From: Rapana venosa
Taxonomy: Eukaryota; Mollusca; Gastropoda; Neogastropoda; Muricidae
Length of the DNA stretch: 64,000 nucleotides
Assembly: GCA_028751875.1 (NCBI GenBank)
Contig: CM054151.1
Location: 45,683,799-45,747,798, forward strand
Direction of reading: 5' to 3'
Below the pieces are notes generated by a model, which was given only the letters and a program-made list of their open reading frames with translations, did no database searches and had not been told where the DNA came from. Within the stretch, counting starts at the first letter, position 1; the number at the start of each line of letters is the position of its first letter. A program made the position numbers and the translations under genes. Shown here in pieces: positions 46,886 through 57,169 of this stretch.

Positions 46886-47160
46886 TTCTTCCATGGGAGC
46901 TGACCCCACCCGGTTTTGTAAGAATTAGACCAGAGAAGAAGAGACCTGACCAGACTGAGAGTATGTGCTCTTACGCTGCACTCTCCCGTCAGATTGCTGG
47001 GACTGTGCGTGCCGTTCTTCCTGTCCTCAACTCCTCCAGACCTTGGTTTGGGCCAGGACTCCACAGGGGGCAGCAGTCTGGGCACTACCCTCTGCCTCCC
47101 TTTACTTCCAGTGCACAGAGAGTGGGCAGGGATGGATGGAGGGAGAGAGATAGATAGACG
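46886..47160. other. Low-copy sequence, nothing recognised
   Basis: Balanced composition. A minus-strand frame runs through it but is continuous with GA-repeat translation on one side and the 44-bp minisatellite on the other. Confidence 0.4.
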
Positions 47161-47775
<615 letters not shown>

Positions 47776-48660
47776 CACAGGACAGGACAGACAGATCCTC
47801 CTTCCTTCTCCCCCACCATCCATCCATCCAGCCCCGGCCCCATCCCCCCCCCCCACCCCCACCCCCACTGGATGCACTTTCTTTTCCGGTGGAAGCATAG
47901 CGAGTTAAACTAGTGACCAACAGTCTCTCTACTACATTATCACCATCATCACCAGCAGCAGCAGCAGCAGCAGCTCCGCTTGTCCCTCAGACCTCCTCCC
48001 GTCCTGCAGCCTGCATGACAAGCCGTCAAGGAATCCCTCCTCACACATCAGCTGTCAGTGGTGACAGGTGGAGCCACCCTGGTGAGAAGTCATCAGGCCA
48101 CAGACAGACAGACAGACAGACACACAGACAGACAGACAGACAGGCAGACAGACAGACAGACAGACAGGCAGACAGACAGACAGACAGACAGACAGGCAGC
48201 AGACAGACAGACAGGCAGACTGAAAGACAGGCAAACAGACAGACAGACATACAGACAGGCAGACAGACGGACAGACAGACAGACAGACAGACCCTCACAC
48301 ACACGCTGTCCACATGTCCGAAGGAGCCGGACAAGGGTGTGGACTTGTCTTGTTGTCTTCTTCCCTTCTGACCACAGGCTCAACTTCTGTTTTTGTCTTG
48401 CAGCTGATGGCAGACTGGCTAGCTGTATGTATGCATGTGTGATGGCATGGTTCTCATTACTGCTTTTTGGAAGAGGGGAAAGGGCACAATGTCGCGTGTG
48501 TTCCTAAACTGGGACACAGCATGCATGCAGCAAATGTGTGGGTCTTTTGCTTTGGGTTGGGTGGCAGTTGTGGGTTCTTCAAACATACTCTTTTCCGTGC
48601 ATAGACATGCAGATAGATAGATAGATAGATAGTTAGATACATAGATAAATAGAGTTAGAA
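47776..48660. other. Low-copy sequence with CAG, GACA and GATA repeats
   Basis: Short CAG run at 47954-47974, GACA tetranucleotides with GGCA variants at 48100-48292 and a GATA run at 48612-48640. The ORFs covering the GACA part are repeat translation. No gene recognised. Confidence 0.5.
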
Positions 48661-48760
48661 TGTGGCTACCTTAATGGTGGGTAATAACGGTCGCATACGT
48701 AAAACATCACCATTGGTGAACCTTCGAACGGTAGCCGAGGAATGAAAAAAACCTAAATAA
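48661..48760 (-). mobile_element. SINE family E central fragment
   Basis: The complement reads TTCCTCGGCTACCGTTCGAA, GGTTCACCAATGGTGATG, ATTACCCACCATTAAGGTAG and CCACATTC, co-linear with 56990-57100. Confidence 0.5.
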
Positions 48761-49109
48761 ACCCATATATATATATTCATTGTTTAAGGTCATGTTCATT
48801 ATCGCGATGATTGTGCTCCACTTCTCAGACGGTTGTGAAAACATCTCCCCTCTATGAATGCTTTTTCCCTGGTGTTCAAACTGATTTTAGTCTAGCTTGA
48901 TTCCCCTGGCTGATTCGCGAAGCATGAAATGGCGATGTGTGCTAGGTAAAAGTCGAATATTCGGATAAAAGAAGATGTGGGTATCAAGATTGGTCTCTTG
49001 GAAAAAGGATAAAAATCAGGAGAGAGAGATAGAGAGAGAGACACAGAGAGAGAGAGAGAGTAGGGTTTAGAAGTGACAGTGGCATATAGACATATGCAAA
49101 CCTACACAA

Positions 49110-49158
<49 letters not shown>

Positions 49159-49671
49159 TCACACAGATAAAGAACGACAGAGAAAGAGAAAAGAAAGAAA
49201 GAGAAGAACCGAAACACCACTACAACTATCATAAAACTCGCACGTCACATGAATGCAACTGTATCTTTTGTAACCATTTTTGACCACCGTAGGAATGTCC
49301 TCCCCCACCCCCACCCCCACCCCCCACACACACACCTGCCACACCGAATGGCGACAGAAGCCCAGCTGGATACAGCCACACAGTGCATGGACTATTTCGA
49401 GACCGCTGTGCAGAGGCGTGGGTGTGGAAGATAGCACACCTCAGCCCTTGTTGTCAGGGCGTTGATCTTCTACCACCTGTAATACCTGGATGTACCGCAC
49501 AGGGACATGTCCCCTTGCTCTATCTGGAAAAAAGGTAAAAGACATGAACTCGTCCGGAGGTTGAAAAAAATAAAATGAATGGAAAAAAAAACATACTTAA
49601 AAGCAGACAGACAAACAGACATACAGACAGGCAGACAGATAGACAGAAGCGAAGAGAAACGGGATGGTCTT
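48761..49671. other. Low-copy sequence with GA and CA tracts
   Basis: GA at 49020-49060 and CA at 49105-49156 interrupt otherwise unique DNA. A short plus frame near 49345 (MATEAQLDTATQCMDYFETA) ends after 29 codons and is not recognised. Confidence 0.4.
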
Positions 49672-50010
49672 TCTTCTTCTTCTTTGTCGTCGTCGTCGTG
49701 AAATGCTCAGACAGTAACTATCGTTGTCCGTTATATGAGCGAAAATGCGTCACGCTGCCGTTAAGCGCCTGACAAGTTAGGCCTAGCGGCATCCGACTTG
49801 GAAGAGAACTGTTATCTTTTTAAGTCTATCTGGAAAAAGATCAGGAAAATGGACCAAGAAGGCAGAAAATAGACAAGACAGGGATGACAGGAAGAAAAGG
49901 AACAAGGCAGAAACGAAGAGAGTGATACAAAAGAGGACATTTTCTAGAAGAGAATTAACAGAAGGTGGGGATGCTATTTATACTGACAGGCCCCCCAGCA
50001 TCCCCACTGG
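49672..50010 (-). mobile_element. Repeat family D, copy 3 (short tail)
   Basis: The complement reads GGGATGCTGGGGGGCCTGTC, AGTATAAATAGCATCCCCAC, CTTCTGTTAATTCTCTTCTA, CTGCCTTGTTCCTTTTCTTC, CTGTCATCCCTGTCTTGTC, GGATGCCGCTAGGCCTAACT, CAGGCGCTTAACGGCAGCGT, and ends in only about 27 bp of GAC/GAA (49672-49698). It is the best guide to the family's 5' end, where TATAAATA is intact. Confidence 0.75.
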
Positions 50011-50159
50011 AGAGAAACCAGACGGACTTAATCAGGCAGCTAGTCTACAATATCAAGTTTGACTGGGTGAACAGGGGACACAATTCAACTGATATTATTC
50101 ATGTTGTACAAGTGTTGTTATTTATTCTGTCGATATCATTTATTTGCGCAAAAAGAAAA

Positions 50160-50295
50160 TGATTTTTACGGATTCATGAGAGAGAGAGAGGGGGGAGGGA
50201 GGAGGGGGGGGGGGGGGGGGAGAAGACGTAGTGAGAGAGAGAGCAAGAGACAGACAGACAGACAGAGACAGAGACAAAGAGACACAGAGACACAC

Positions 50296-50326
<31 letters not shown>

Positions 50327-50345
50327 GGGTGGGGGGGGGGGGAGA
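50160..50345. repeat. GA, G-rich and GACA tract
   Basis: GA with two G-runs (50204-50220 and 50329-50342) and GACA units between. Confidence 0.9.
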
Positions 50346-50439
50346 GATAGAGAGAGATAGAAGAAAAGATCTTACAAATACCAGAGATACTTTTTAATCA
50401 ACAACAATTGTAAGTGGTTCGTATGTACTAAAGTGTGCG

Positions 50440-50678
50440 ACAACACACACACACTCACTCACTCACACGCACGCAAACACACACATACCCACAATCACAC
50501 ACAAACACACCCACACACACACACTTGCTCACACATACACACGAACATACACACACTTGCTTACACATACACAATCATACACACACTTGCTCACACACAT
50601 ACACATTCACACAACACACACACTCAAACGCACACACTCTCACACGAACACACACACACACACACACACACTCACACG

Positions 50679-50715
<37 letters not shown>

Positions 50716-50818
50716 CACCGTGGTTTGCAAGATAGTACAAAACGCCCACATCTTAACAACAAACTTATGTCTGCAACGCCCAAGTCTGGGTAAGACAGAA
50801 CAGAAACGACGGAGAAGT

Positions 50819-50850
<32 letters not shown>

Positions 50851-50880
50851 GGGGGGGTAGGGGGAGGGTGGGAGAGGGGG
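50440..50880. repeat. CA tract, short unique piece, GT and poly-G
   Basis: CA with ACTC, AACG and TTGCT interruptions at 50440-50713. Unique DNA at 50714-50818 is followed by GT and about 25 bases of G (50834-50857). Confidence 0.9.
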
Positions 50881-51164
50881 CCCGCAGTACTTCTGATCAA
50901 TACTGCTTGGAATTTATATTATTTTTATCATTGCCTTGTGGACTGGTCTGTGCTCTATCTGATGATTGTAGTGGCTATTATACTACCTTTTTTTTTCTTG
51001 ATCTGTCAGGCTTATTGGCTCATTGCGTCTTCTGGGTCTACTAATCTGAAAGCCTGATTGTTTGCCTCGATTCTTAGCTAGGGCTCATTGAATCTCGGTC
51101 TCTGCACCAGCCTCCGTTGGTCTGTGTGATAAAAAGTGGACTAGCTTGGCCTTTTCCCAGAAAG
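50881..51164. other. Low-copy sequence, nothing recognised
   Basis: About 280 bp with no ORF or repeat family recognised. Confidence 0.4.
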
Positions 51165-51486
51165 GCTTGGAATATTACAGTTCTCTCCCACGCTGAAGAC
51201 GGATAGCGCTAGGCTTGACTTGTCAGGCGCTTAACGGCAGCGCCACGCATTTTCGCTCGTATAAACAGGCAACTGTAGTAGCTGTCTGAGCTTTGAAAGA
51301 AGAAGAAGAAGAAGAGAAGAAGAAGAAGAAGAGAAAAAGAAGAAAGAAAAGAAAAGAACAAGAACAAGAACAAGAACAAAACAACAAGAACAAGAACAAG
51401 AACAAGAAGAACAAGAACAAGAAGAACAAGAAGAACAAGAACAAAAGAACAAGAAGAAGAACAAGAAGAACAAGAAGAAGAAGACT
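51165..51486 (+). mobile_element. Repeat family D, 5'-truncated, GAA/ACAAGA tail, copy 4
   Basis: Body 51165-51297: TTACAGTTCTCTCCCACGCT, GGATAGCGCTAGGCTTGACT, CAGGCGCTTAACGGCAGCGC, CACGCATTTTCGCTCGTATA, AGCTGTCTGAGCTTTGAAAG. The tail is GAA (51298-51350) then GAACAA hexamers (51356-51485). Same junction between body and tail as in the other copies. Confidence 0.75.
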
Positions 51487-51609
51487 AGATTAGCTTATGT
51501 CTGTCTGTTTTGTCTTTCTTGATTCTCTTTCTATTCTTCTGCGCTTGAGGACAGGCATGTATGCATGACCCGTGCATGTATGTGCATGCACGCATTCTCT
51601 CTCTCATGA

Positions 51610-51707
51610 TGTATGCCTAAGGGCGGGGACTGGATGTAAAACAGCACATGGGAGCTTATTAATTATCCTCGAAATAAAAGAATTTATCATGTCATTGTCA
51701 TTGTCAT

Positions 51708-51712
<5 letters not shown>
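51610..51712 (+). mobile_element. SINE family C, 3' fragment
   Basis: GGGCGGGGACTGGATGTAAA, ACAGCACATGGGAGCTTATT, TTATCCTCGAAATAAAAGAA, then TGTCATTGTCATTGTCATTG and directly a CT array. Confidence 0.75.

Positions 51713-51788
<76 letters not shown>
51705..51788. repeat. (CT)n microsatellite
   Basis: About 80 bp of pure CT between two SINE C pieces. Confidence 0.95.
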
Positions 51789-51789
<1 letters not shown>

Positions 51790-51794
51790 CGCGC

Positions 51795-51940
51795 TTTTCG
51801 AAAGAGTAGGCCATTGTGTGCCGGTGGGAACAGATGACAAAATTTACAAAACCGCATACACATGGGGACTAGATGTAAAAAAGCACATGCGTGATTATTC
51901 CATTATCCTCGATATAAAACAATTAATAAATAAATAAATT
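51795..51940 (+). mobile_element. SINE family C, 5'-truncated
   Basis: TTTTCGAAAGAGTAGGCCAT, TGTGTGCCGGTGGGAACAGA, TGACAAAATTTACAAAACCG, GGGGACTAGATGTAAAAAAG, CACATGCG and TTATCCTCGATATAAAACAA, then AATAAATAAATAAAT. Confidence 0.8.
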
Positions 51941-51983
51941 ATCTCTCACTCTCTCTTTTTCTCTCTGTCTGTCTCTGTCTGAC

Positions 51984-52066
<83 letters not shown>
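51941..52066. repeat. CT and TCTG tract
   Basis: CT, then TCTG (51968-52015), then CT. It follows the SINE C tail. Confidence 0.95.
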
Positions 52067-52069
<3 letters not shown>

Positions 52070-52569
52070 TTTGAAGCCAAAACACAAAACATCTCCAGTA
52101 TGTTATCATCACCACAACACCCATATCTTTGTGAGAAAGTAGAGAGGGAGTGGGGGCAGCCAAGGTTCTGATCAAAGCTACTGCGGATTTCATTTCTGTA
52201 TAATCACTGCTGTGTGGACTTTGTCTGTACTTGGTCCGGTGATCATATTGCCTTTCTGCCTTCATCTTTGAAGCGTAATGAATCTATATCACTTCTTGGT
52301 CTACTGATTCCCAGAGCGTGTTGTCCTTCTGCGCTTCTTTAAGTGGTTGCTTCACTGCTTGTTTAGTCCTTTCTTTCTGATTATGTTTTTTTGATTTTAT
52401 ATTGATGTTTGATGTTATTGGTTATAAAGACTAGTTAAATGAGTTTTTTACTTGCTCTACCGGTTTTAAGGGCTAATTGCTCTTTTAGGTTTGGTTGTTT
52501 TGGGTTTCTTTGTTTGAGTTGTGTGTTTTTGTTCACAATTCTTTGCTTGTTTTTGACCAGGTCATCATT
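52067..52569. other. Low-copy T-rich sequence, nothing recognised
   Basis: About 500 bp with no recognised gene or repeat. Confidence 0.4.
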
Positions 52570-52695
52570 TACTTCGTCCCTTGGCTAGAGATCCGAGGAT
52601 GACTAATGGTGGGTAAGATTGTGCGTAGGTGACTGTTTTTTGCCCACCAGTATGGTAACCGAGTTCCGATTAATGTGAAGATTATAAACTCAACA
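52570..52695 (+). mobile_element. SINE family E fragment
   Basis: TTCGTCCCTTGGCTAGAGAT, CCGAGGATGACTAATGGTGG, TTTTTTGCCCACCAGTATGG and TAACCGAGTTCCGATTAATG match the order of the family E centre and 3' part. Confidence 0.55.
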
Positions 52696-52719
52696 CCGAC
52701 TTGTATGCTTTTAAAAAAA

Positions 52720-53215
52720 TATATCTTTGTATCGATTTATCAAAGTATCTATCTATTCATCTAACTATCTATAATCTTTTTAATCGGTATATCTATCTCT
52801 ATATCTATCTAACTATCTATCTATATCTATCTATATCTTTCTATCAATATACCTATCTATTATCTATCTATCTAGTTATCTGTCTATCTATCTATTTATC
52901 TATTTATCTCTCTATCTCTATTTCTCTATCTCTTCATCCGTCTCTCTCTCTCTATCTTTCTATCTCTCTATTTCTCTATCTATCCTATCTCTATCTCTAT
53001 ATCTCTATAGATCTCTCTGTTTATCTATATATCTATCTACCTATCTATCGATCTGTCTGTCTGAATGTCTGTCTATTAATCTATCTACATATCTATTATC
53101 TCTCTGTCTATCTATTTATCTGTCTATCTATCTATCTATCTATCTATCTTTTCTATCTGTCTATCTCTATCTCTTTATCTCTCTATTTCTCTTCTATCTA
53201 TCTATCTATCTATCG
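52720..53215. repeat. (TATC)n degenerate tetranucleotide tract
   Basis: About 500 bp of ATCT units with CT and TCTG patches. It produces the long Tyr/Leu/Ser/Ile ORF. Confidence 0.95.
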
Positions 53216-53224
53216 GGGCTCCTT

Positions 53225-53900
53225 CTGTCTGGGGAAACAATGGCTGCGCGCTGCCTCTTCCTTATGCACTAGAAATCTCGCTTGGCAAAAAGAAAAGTCT
53301 GGAGCTGCTGAAGCCAACCCTAGTATGTATGGCAGTGTCTGCCACAGATGTTGCTGCTGGCAATATTGGACACCAGGCTGATGATGGCCAGGCTTTGCTG
53401 TCTTCTCTTCCTGCAGCTTCCTCTGTCGTTTAAGTGTTAAAGCCTCTTCCCCTCACCCTGATAAAGTCCCTCACGCATTTTGCGCCCTTCCATCCACTTC
53501 GATTTTCTGCAAGTGCTTCCCAGTATCAGAGTATAATATTATTATGTCAGTGGCTTTGATATCACGTTGGCAAACATCCTTGACACGTAACGCTAGACGC
53601 CCTGAAGTAAGGTGTCCTGCAACCAGTTCACTTGTACAGGATGTCTTTGGGAATTCAGCCATCCTTCATACAGTGCACGTGCATCCTTCATACGTGCAAT
53701 GTACCGTCTGGAAATATAAGTTTGAATTTGACTTTGGCTTCGACCAATCCAGCAGAGAGGGTACTGTCACAGCAAAAGGTGTATGCATGCTGAGGGAGTG
53801 TGTGTGTTCCAGAACAGATGTGCTGGCGACTTTGCCCTCCCAAGTTAATGCCCAGGAGGTGAGGCAGACTGGAGATGGAAGCTTTTTCCGGCGGTTCTTC
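53225..53900 (-). mobile_element. Decayed LINE ORF2 C-terminus
   Basis: The minus strand carries, in shifting frames, the post-RT section of a non-LTR retrotransposon: TWEGKVASTSVLEHTHSLSM (about 53870-53811), then the KDGRIPKDILYGEL-type region as MAEFPKTSCTSELVAGH (53662-53612), LRVKDVCQRDIKATDI (53580-53533), and the Cys-rich tail as NICGRHCHT (about 53360-53335). Frame changes occur between each block. A GTATGAAGGATG duplication near 53665-53695 is one cause. It is a dead copy. A related tail scrap lies at 12136-12245. Confidence 0.65.
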
Positions 53901-54076
53901 TTCAGTGTGTTTCTACAGTACCTCCTAGTCATGCTGCTGGAACTTAACAGTTAAGAACAGAGTCTCAGCTCTGGCCTTGAGTTGATTCTTGACTTTATTC
54001 TTTTATTTCACAGATAATGGAAAGGACACTCACGTGCTTTTTTTTTACATCCATTCAGTCCCCATGTGTTTGCATT

Positions 54077-54356
54077 TTTGCCAATTTTGTCATCTGTTCC
54101 CACCGGCACACAATGGTTTACTCTTCCGAAAACGGAACAGGTTTTAACGTGTGCGCAAGATGTTCTGCGGGCGTCTGCACTCGGGGCCTCGGTTTACAAT
54201 CTCATTTGAAGGACATTTGGGAGAAGTGGAGTCGGTACTGCTGTTAACTCCAGGGGAAAATATGGGAATATTGAACGGGATTTGAACTCGGGTCACCGGA
54301 TCACCAGCGCGTTTTGCAATACGCAACGCTCTAACCACCAGGCTATCCGACCCTCT
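54077..54356 (-). mobile_element. SINE family C with tRNA-like head
   Basis: The complement starts GGGTCGGATAGCCTGGTGGT, TAGAGCGTTGCGTATTGC, with a B box GAGTTCAAATCCCG about 60 bases in. The body follows: CAAATGAGATTGTAAACCGA, GGCCCCGAGTGCAGACGCCC, CTTGCGCACACGTTAAAACC, GTAAACCATTGTGTGCCGGT, GAACAGATGACAAAATTGG. The 3' end is missing. Confidence 0.8.
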
Positions 54357-54599
54357 TGGGTGAAACACCATAGTTATGGAAGGGAGAACAGCGAGGAGTG
54401 GAGGAAGCTGGTTGCAAAATCTTAAGTGGTGTACCAACGATCAGCCAGACAACGGAATAGGTGAAACTGAACATTAATTGCTCTTCGTTCCTTTTCGTCA
54501 AGTTTACAAGTCTCTAGAAGTGTCCTGTGTCTATGTCTTTCTGTCACTGTAGGTTTGTGTCTGTTTCTATCTCTGTTCCTGTTTATCCTTTTGCCTGTT

Positions 54600-54758
54600 A
54601 GTTACTGGGTGTGTGTGTGTCTGTCTGTCTGTCTCTCTGTATATGTCTTTTGGCCTATCTGTCTGTCAGTCTATATATCTGTGTGCCTGTGTGTCTCTCT
54701 GTCTGTCTCTCTGACTCTCTGTCTGTCTGTCTGTCTTTCTCGGTCTGCCTGTCTGTCT

Positions 54759-54807
<49 letters not shown>

Positions 54808-54810
54808 TCT

Positions 54811-54841
<31 letters not shown>

Positions 54842-54842
54842 G
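54600..54842. repeat. TCTG and CT tract
   Basis: TCTG units to about 54760, then CT to 54842. ORFs are repeat translation. Confidence 0.95.
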
Positions 54843-55137
54843 CTGAAAAGTAGCCTATCATGACTATGCTGATGTAAACTTGAAAAGTGATTGAGACTTC
54901 ATCTTTATGAATGTTAACTTATAGCATAAACAGCGATGTTGAAGATGATGTGTTTGGATTGTAGCCACCCATAGCAATGTTTTCTCTTGGTCATGACTGT
55001 GTTGAGGAGGACGATAATGATGACACTCTTAGTCGTATGTAATGTATTGGAATGTGTTTTATTACTGGAAAATCGATAGAAAGTTTGTTTTTGTTTTCTC
55101 GTTTACTTGTTACCACTCCCCTTTGTCCCTTTCACTT
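54843..55137. other. Low-copy sequence, nothing recognised
   Basis: About 295 bp with no recognised gene or repeat. Confidence 0.4.
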
Positions 55138-55190
55138 GTGGCCCAAGGCCGAAGTACAATTAAAATGTTCAGAGTTCAGAGTTCAGAGTT
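55138..55190 (+). repeat. Retroposon 3'-end fragment, family H
   Basis: TTGTGGCCCAAGGCCGAAGT, ACAATTAAAATG and GTTCAGAGTTCAGAGTTC recur at 56117-56165 as TTGTGGCCTAAGGCCGATGT, ACCATTAAACCAGTTCAGAG. Both end in TCTCTCTC. The TTAAA followed by a short tandem tail looks like a LINE or SINE 3' end. Confidence 0.55.
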
Positions 55191-55205
55191 CTCTCTCTCT
55201 TTCAA

Positions 55206-56075
55206 TTTTCCACTGCTACAGTGTGGGTGAAATTTATCCTATGTTACCATTTTCCATGCTATAGTATGTGTGAAATTTATCTTATGTTTTCATTTTTCAT
55301 TGCTATAATATGTGTGAAGTTTATCCCATGCTTTCATTTGTCTTACATAAAGTATGTGTGAAATGTATTCCATGCTTTCATTTGTCATAGATAAAGTATG
55401 TGTGAAATGTTATCCCATGCTACAATTTCCACTGCTACAGTGTGGGTGAACTTTATCCTATGCTACCATTTTCCATCCTATTTATCTTATGTTTTCATTT
55501 TTCATTGCTATATGTGAAATTTATCTCATGCTTTCATTTGTCATAGATACAGTATGTGTGAAATGTATCCTATGATTTCATTTTCCATTGCTTTAGTATG
55601 GGTGAAATGTATCCCATGCTTTCATTTGTTATAGTTACAGTATGTGTGAAATTTATCCTATGCTTTCATTTTTTATTGCTATAGTATGTGTGAAATGTAT
55701 CCCATGCTTTCATTTGTCATAGATACAGTATGGGTGAAATTATCCTATGCTTTCACTTGTCATTGCTATAGTATGTGTGAAATGTATCCCATGCTTTCAT
55801 TTATCATAGATGCAGTTTGTGTGAAATTTATCCTATGCTTTCATTTTTTCATTGCTATAGTATGTATGAAATTTATCCCATACTTTCATTTGTCATAGTT
55901 ACAGTATGTGTGAAATTTATCCCATACTTTCATTTGTCATTGCTATAGTATGTGTGAAAATTATCCCATGCTTTCATTTTTCATTGCTATAATATGTGTG
56001 AAAATTATCCCATGCTTTCATTTTTCATTGCTATAGTATGTGTGAAGTTTATCCTATGCTTCCATTTTTCATTAC
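55206..56075. repeat. 44-bp minisatellite (second of two unrelated)
   Basis: About 20 units with core TATGTGTGAAATTTATCCCA, TGCTTTCATTTGTCAT and a short TAGATACAG or TGCTATAG link; TATGTG starts at 55265 and 55309 are 44 apart. Some units lack 10-15 bp (for example near 55480-55515). Flanked on both sides by the family H fragment. Confidence 0.9.
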
Positions 56076-56116
56076 ACTCACACCCCAGCCCCCCCCCCCC
56101 CCCCCCCCTCACCTGG

Positions 56117-56159
56117 TGTATTGTGGCCTAAGGCCGATGTACCATTAAACCAGTTCAGA

Positions 56160-56241
<82 letters not shown>

Positions 56242-56246
56242 CCTCT
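56117..56246 (+). repeat. Family H 3' end followed by (CT)n
   Basis: Family H fragment (56117-56165) running directly into about 80 bp of CT (56163-56246). A C20 run lies just upstream (56089-56109). Confidence 0.7.
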
Positions 56247-56309
56247 CTCAATTATATTGAGTTAGAGTGTATTGTTTGAATCTAGGTGCATTGAATTGCG
56301 TCGCGTGGT

Positions 56310-56440
56310 TTAGTGTGTTGTACTGTGTTGTACTGTAGTGTGCTGTGCTGTACTGTAGTGTGTATAGTGTGCTATAGTTTGCTGTAGTGTAGTGCACTGT
56401 ACTGCACTGTACTGTAGTGCACTGTAGTGAGGTAGTACAA
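56310..56440. repeat. Degenerate TGTACTG/TAGTG tract
   Basis: Short tandem variants of GTGTTGTACT, GTAGTGTGCT and ACTGTAGTGCACT. Confidence 0.7.
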
Positions 56441-56892
56441 ACAGTTCTCTCTGTGACAAAGGACTTTCCTCTCTTTCTCTCTCCAGAGAAGCAGCACCAC
56501 CATAGAACACCACCATCTCCATTTCTGTCTTCTCTCGATGCGTCTTCTTTTGCCCTTACACTTTTACATCACCTTTGGGAAAAAAAAGAATACATTTCTT
56601 CAGACATACACAATATGCTGCAACATGTTTTTAGAACATTTTTGTTGTTGTTAGTGTCGTTAGAACTGACAGTTCCTTACCAAGAAAATGCAATTTTTTA
56701 ACACATTCTACATTCACGTATTCAAAATTTCAAATTCTGCAAAATGCGTCAATCCTTTGAGAGAAAAGAAAGATTACACATAACAATATAAAGAAAAGAA
56801 AAAAATGTGACTGAATGTTTGAGATTGACATGCATAGTTCATTTACAATATCGGAACAAGGACGGGGAAAGGAGAGGAAGGTGGTGTTGAGA
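56441..56892. other. Low-copy sequence, nothing recognised
   Basis: About 450 bp, AT-rich in the second half. A plus ORF (56417-56701) is unrecognised and the minus strand is open too, so no gene is called. Confidence 0.4.
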
Positions 56893-57165
56893 ACAGGGGT
56901 AGGATTAGCTCAGTGGTTAGAGCGACACGTTCATGATTTCAAATCACCTGAGTGTTCGAATCTCCATGAAACCTACCTGCTTAAAAAGCCTTTTTTATTT
57001 CGTTCCTTAGCTGGGGCTGCGAGGTTCACTAATGATGAAATTTTGTGCATGAAGCAGATTTTGCCCACCATGAAGGTAACAGCATTCCGAATTCCGGGAA
57101 TTGGAAAAGCGACTTGTTTTTTCCTTTGTGGTCAAAACTGCTTCTGGCCGCATTCTCATACAATG
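56893..57165 (+). mobile_element. SINE family E with tRNA-like head
   Basis: The head has an A box GATTAGCTCAGTGGTTAGAG and a B box GTGTTCGAATCTCC about 40 bases on, preceded by GGGGTA. The body contains TTCCTTAGCTGGGGCTGCGA, GGTTCACTAATGATGAAAT, GATTTTGCCCACCATGAAGG and TAACAGCATTCCGAATTCCG. The central TTGCCCACCATGAAGG block is the most conserved part across all four copies here, as expected of a SINE central domain. It directly precedes the 52-bp minisatellite. Confidence 0.75.
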
Positions 57166-57169
57166 TGTC

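Noticed and set aside
47900..48380. Coding CAG (polyglutamine-like) tract
   Set aside because: The CAG run is only about seven units and the surrounding frame is not otherwise protein-like.
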